Below, one piece after another: positions 37,325-40,234 of a stretch of 40,234 bases of DNA. Source of the DNA: a virus; IMG/VR virus record IMGVR_UViG_3300018481_000038, positions 1 through 40,234 of that record. One strand, written 5' to 3'. Position 1 is the stretch's first letter, and each line of letters starts with the position of its first letter. Made by a program: the position numbers and the translations under genes. Below the pieces are notes generated by a model that saw nothing but the letters and a program-made list of their open reading frames with translations, had not been told where the DNA came from and ran no database searches.

Positions 37325-37828
37325 ATGAGCGAAGAGCTGGAGAATCTATATTTCACTTGGCTCTGCGCAAAAGTTGAAGATAGACGTATCGCTCCATACA
37401 AAAGACTTCTCAGGAAGCTGCATCAAACCGAGTTTGTCTGGAAAATCATTGGAGACGACAACAGAGTTGAAGACGGTCGGGAGTTGCGGAGAGAGTTTCT
37501 CATCGCGGCAGATGCTCCCGACCATCGCGAATGGAGATTAGATCCATCATGCTCTGTTCTAGAGATGCTTATTGCGTTTTCTAGAAGAGCCGAATACATG
37601 ACTGATGAACCTGCTGACATTTGGTTTTGGGAGTTCATCGATAATCTTGGATTGAAAGGCACTGAACGAAATATTGACGAAATCCTTTACAACTTTATCT
37701 GGAGAACATATGAATACAGCGGCCACGGTGGCTTGACGCCCTTAGACAACCCACAATCAGACCAAAGGGATCTTCAAATCTGGCATCAATTTTGTGACTA
37801 CCTCATTGATAAAGACCGGCTTCCATAA
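37325..37828 (+). CDS. Conserved helical phage protein
   Basis: A 167-residue protein starting three bases after the previous stop. Landmarks are LYFTWLCAKV, YKRLLRKLHQTEFVW, DNRVEDGRELRREFL, CSVLEMLIAFSRRAEYM, DIWFWEFIDNLGL and SGHGGLTPL. The family is widespread in phages of Gram-positive bacteria just upstream of the replication gene, as here. It is soluble and helical, with no catalytic motif. The fixed position suggests a helper of the replication protein that follows. Confidence 0.75.
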   Translation: MSEELENLYFTWLCAKVEDRRIAPYKRLLRKLHQTEFVWKIIGDDNRVEDGRELRREFLIAADAPDHREWRLDPSCSVLEMLIAFSRRAEYMTDEPADIWFWEFIDNLGLKGTERNIDEILYNFIWRTYEYSGHGGLTPLDNPQSDQRDLQIWHQFCDYLIDKDRLP

Positions 37829-37842
37829 GGAAGGAGGTGTGG

Positions 37843-40234
37843 ATGGATTTTTACAAAATCAAAACGAAAGAAAGCAAAGACAAAGTTATTCAAGTCTATC
37901 CCGATTGGGTAGTCGGTCCGATTGAAGATTTGATGGTCCGCGGTGGTTCGTTCTATGCAGTTTGGGACGAAGCTCGTGGAATGTGGTCTACAAACGAGTT
38001 TGACGTACAGAGGATTGTAGACGCTGACTTACGTGCCTTTGTCGATGAGTATGAAGAGAAGACGATGCGTGACATCATGCCTCTTTATACTCGCGACTTT
38101 GGTACTGGAAGTTGGGAACGCTTTAATCGCTATATTCGTAACCTCCCCGTTAGGGGAACCTATCATCCATTAGATGAAAGCTTTACGTTTGAGAACACTG
38201 AAGTCAAGAAGAAAGACTTCGTATCCAAGCGTTTGCCATATTCTTTGGAGAAAGGAAAGACTGATGCGTGGGACGAACTGTTGGGTGTCCTTTATTCGGC
38301 CGAAGAAAGAGACAAGATAGAATGGGCAATTGGCGCCATCGTGGCCGGAGACTCGAAGTGGATCCAAAAGTTTCTGGTTTTCTACGGGCCTCCGGCTACA
38401 GGCAAGTCCACAATTATCGAAATCATCTCCAAGCTTTTCACGGGCTACACCGCCACTTTCGAAGCTAAAGCTCTTACCGGTAATGGCTCCTTCGGAATGG
38501 ATTCGTTTGAACACAACCCTCTTGTTGCTATCCAACATGACGGTGATCTCTCCAAGATCGAGGACAACTCAAAGTTGAATTCGATTGTTGGTCATGATGA
38601 GATGACTATCAACATCAAGTACAAGTCATCTTTCACCATCAAGTCCAATGCGTTTCTGATTATGGGTACCAATAAGCCGGTGAAGATCACAGATGCTAAA
38701 GCAGGTAGCACTCGGCGACTGATTGATATTCATCCGACTGGGGCCAAGATCGAGCCTGAGCGGTATCATGTTCTTGTGGAAAACGTGAACTATGAGCTAG
38801 GAGCCATTGCGCACAAGTGTCGAGAGCGTTACCGCAAGATGGGGAAGTTCTACTTCGAGCGTTATATTCCCACTAAGATGATGATGCTCACAGATACGTT
38901 CTACAACTTCATCGAGGCTCACTACGATATCCTCAAAGCGCAGGACGGAATTCAACTCAAGCGTGCTTGGGATCTGTACAAGGAATATTGTGAAGAAGCG
39001 AACATCGTCAAACGACTTCAGTATCATGAAGTTCGTGACGAGCTTGGAAGTTACTTCGAAGAATTTAAGGACAGACACGTTATGGGCGATAAAGAATACA
39101 GGAGTGTTTATGTTGGATTCAAAGGACTACCAGAACAAGGCCCAACGCCGTTTGTACCTGATACCTCTTACGTCATTGAACTGCAGCAATACGATCCGGA
39201 AAACTTTGGATCTGCATTTAACAACGCGTATCCTGATCAACCAGCCCAAGAAGCCAAAGCGAGTGGTTTCCCTGGATGGAAATGGGACAAAGTCACTAGC
39301 AGTCTGAGAGATATTGATACCACCAAGCTACATTTTGTCAAGGTTCCAGAAAAGCACATTGTCTTGGATTTCGACTTGGTCGATGAAGACGGTGAGAAGG
39401 ATCTTGAACAGAACATAATCGCGGCATCAAAGTATCCGCCAACTTATACAGAATTGAGCAAAAGTGGAAAAGGCATACATCTTCACTATGTTTATGGTGG
39501 CGATGTTCACAATCTTTCTGGTTCGATAGATACAGGGATCGAGATCAAGTCACTTTTAGGGGATAGTTCGTTACGCAGAAAACTCACGAAGTGTAACAAC
39601 TTGGATATTGCTATACTCAATGGTGGGTTGCCGAAGAAAGAGAAGAAAATGCTCGATAATAAAGCGATTCAAACTGAGAAGGGTCTTCGGGAACTCATCG
39701 AGAGGAACTTGCGGAAAGAAATTCACCCAGGCACCAAGCCATCTGTCGACTTTATTCATCATATTCTCCAAGAAGCATACGACAGCGGTATGGCTTACGA
39801 TCTAACAGATATGCGTCCAACGATTCTGGCCTTCGCGGCGAAGAGTTCTAATCAGTCTTCCGCGGCGATCAAAATTGTGCAGACCATGCACTTTGCTGGA
39901 AAGTCTGAAGATAAAGAACCGGAAATTGACAACAAGCCTTTGGTGTTCTTCGACGTCGAGGTGTATCCTAATCTCTTTGTCGTGTGCTGGAAGTCCGAGG
40001 GATCTGACCAAGTTGTACGCATGATCAATCCTACGGGGGAAGAAATTGAACCGTTGTTCTCACAGAAACTGGTTGGGTTTAACAATCGACGGTACGATAA
40101 CCACATTCTGTACGCCCGATACCTTGGCCATTCTGTCGAGGAGCTTTACAACCTCAGCCAAGAGATCATCAACTCGGGATACAGTAACAACTCTCCGTTA
40201 TTCGGGAAAGCGTATGGAATCTCTTACGCCGATA
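37843..40234 (+). CDS. Giant replication protein: SF3 helicase + AEP primase + DEDD exonuclease (cut by the window end)
   Basis: At least 797 residues with no stop; the ATG is five bases after AAGGAGG. Residues about 165-300 are an SF3/D5-like helicase: Walker A GPPATGKST (182-190), Walker B-like VAIQHDGD (near 229-236), sensor GTNKP (275-279) and an Arg pair in STRRLID. Residues about 490-570 are an archaeo-eukaryotic primase core: LDFDL (Asp509/Asp511), SGKGIH (541-546) and IEIK (Glu567). From about 699, FFDVE (Asp704/Glu706) and GFNNRRYD (Asp752) are ExoI and ExoII motifs of a DEDD exonuclease, as in DNA polymerases. The helicase lies before the primase, the reverse of classic primase-helicase fusions. 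The 3' end lies outside the window. Confidence 0.88.
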   Translation, partial: MDFYKIKTKESKDKVIQVYPDWVVGPIEDLMVRGGSFYAVWDEARGMWSTNEFDVQRIVDADLRAFVDEYEEKTMRDIMPLYTRDFGTGSWERFNRYIRNLPVRGTYHPLDESFTFENTEVKKKDFVSKRLPYSLEKGKTDAWDELLGVLYSAEERDKIEWAIGAIVAGDSKWIQKFLVFYGPPATGKSTIIEIISKLFTGYTATFEAKALTGNGSFGMDSFEHNPLVAIQHDGDLSKIEDNSKLNSIVGHDEMTINIKYKSSFTIKSNAFLIMGTNKPVKITDAKAGSTRRLIDIHPTGAKIEPERYHVLVENVNYELGAIAHKCRERYRKMGKFYFERYIPTKMMMLTDTFYNFIEAHYDILKAQDGIQLKRAWDLYKEYCEEANIVKRLQYHEVRDELGSYFEEFKDRHVMGDKEYRSVYVGFKGLPEQGPTPFVPDTSYVIELQQYDPENFGSAFNNAYPDQPAQEAKASGFPGWKWDKVTSSLRDIDTTKLHFVKVPEKHIVLDFDLVDEDGEKDLEQNIIAASKYPPTYTELSKSGKGIHLHYVYGGDVHNLSGSIDTGIEIKSLLGDSSLRRKLTKCNNLDIAILNGGLPKKEKKMLDNKAIQTEKGLRELIERNLRKEIHPGTKPSVDFIHHILQEAYDSGMAYDLTDMRPTILAFAAKSSNQSSAAIKIVQTMHFAGKSEDKEPEIDNKPLVFFDVEVYPNLFVVCWKSEGSDQVVRMINPTGEEIEPLFSQKLVGFNNRRYDNHILYARYLGHSVEELYNLSQEIINSGYSNNSPLFGKAYGISYAD

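Overview
The window is a contiguous piece of a tailed-phage (siphovirus) genome, with every supported gene on the + strand. The head and tail genes, a ReqiPepy6 Gp37-like tail protein, a CPL-7-type wall-binding peptide and the style of the tape measure point to an actinobacterial host. Base composition is moderate, and shine-dalgarno sites of the AAAGGA/AGGAGG type precede most genes. The genus cannot be fixed from sequence alone. Many proteins (head connector, terminase region, tail chaperone, the 34-40 kb module, the replication fusion) also resemble families I know from phages of gut Firmicutes, so the genome is part of a broad lineage spanning both phyla.

Layout. (1) 1-11.1 kb: an adsorption and surface-attack module of fibre-like, collagen-like and Ig-like proteins. 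It carries three different surface-active enzymes: an SGNH/GDSL esterase, a type I sulfatase with an intact active-site motif, and a clan-A-like glycoside hydrolase. (2) 11.1-12.0 kb: a small acidic protein and a CHAP lysin. (3) 12.0-19.8 kb: packaging and head genes. These are a small-terminase-like protein, an HNH nuclease, a lone CPL-7 domain, a connector, the large terminase, the portal, a protease-capsid fusion, connectors, and two proteins sharing a GVKGQKWGVR tag. (4) 19.8-29.9 kb: tail genes. Two tail-tube paralogues flank a chaperone, followed by a collagen-like protein, a gp10-like protein, a 1679-residue tape measure, Dit and a Gp37-like protein. (5) 29.9-30.2 kb: a holin candidate.

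(6) 30.16-34.4 kb: a striking array of small transcription cassettes. Each has a near-identical promoter block ending in TATAATGAGA, a small gene (mostly single-span membrane proteins) and an intrinsic terminator, usually with a UACG tetraloop. Two cassettes hold no convincing gene but could make structured RNAs of about 110 nt closed by 5'-3' end pairing. (7) 33.0-37.8 kb: a run of conserved phage genes of unknown role, including two DUF6353-like membrane proteins and a second tail-chaperone-like protein. (8) 37.84 kb to the right edge: a very large replication protein that joins an SF3 helicase, an archaeo-eukaryotic-type primase and a DEDD exonuclease domain. It is cut by the window end.

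How it fits together: the 1-29.9 kb block builds the virion and lyses the cell and probably forms one or a few late operons, because starts and stops overlap repeatedly. The cassette array gives independent transcription to small membrane proteins and RNAs that may act on the host. The last block looks like the early or replication side. No tRNA, integrase, CRISPR array or insertion sequence was seen. All functional calls rest on motif reading by eye and family knowledge; no searches were run.
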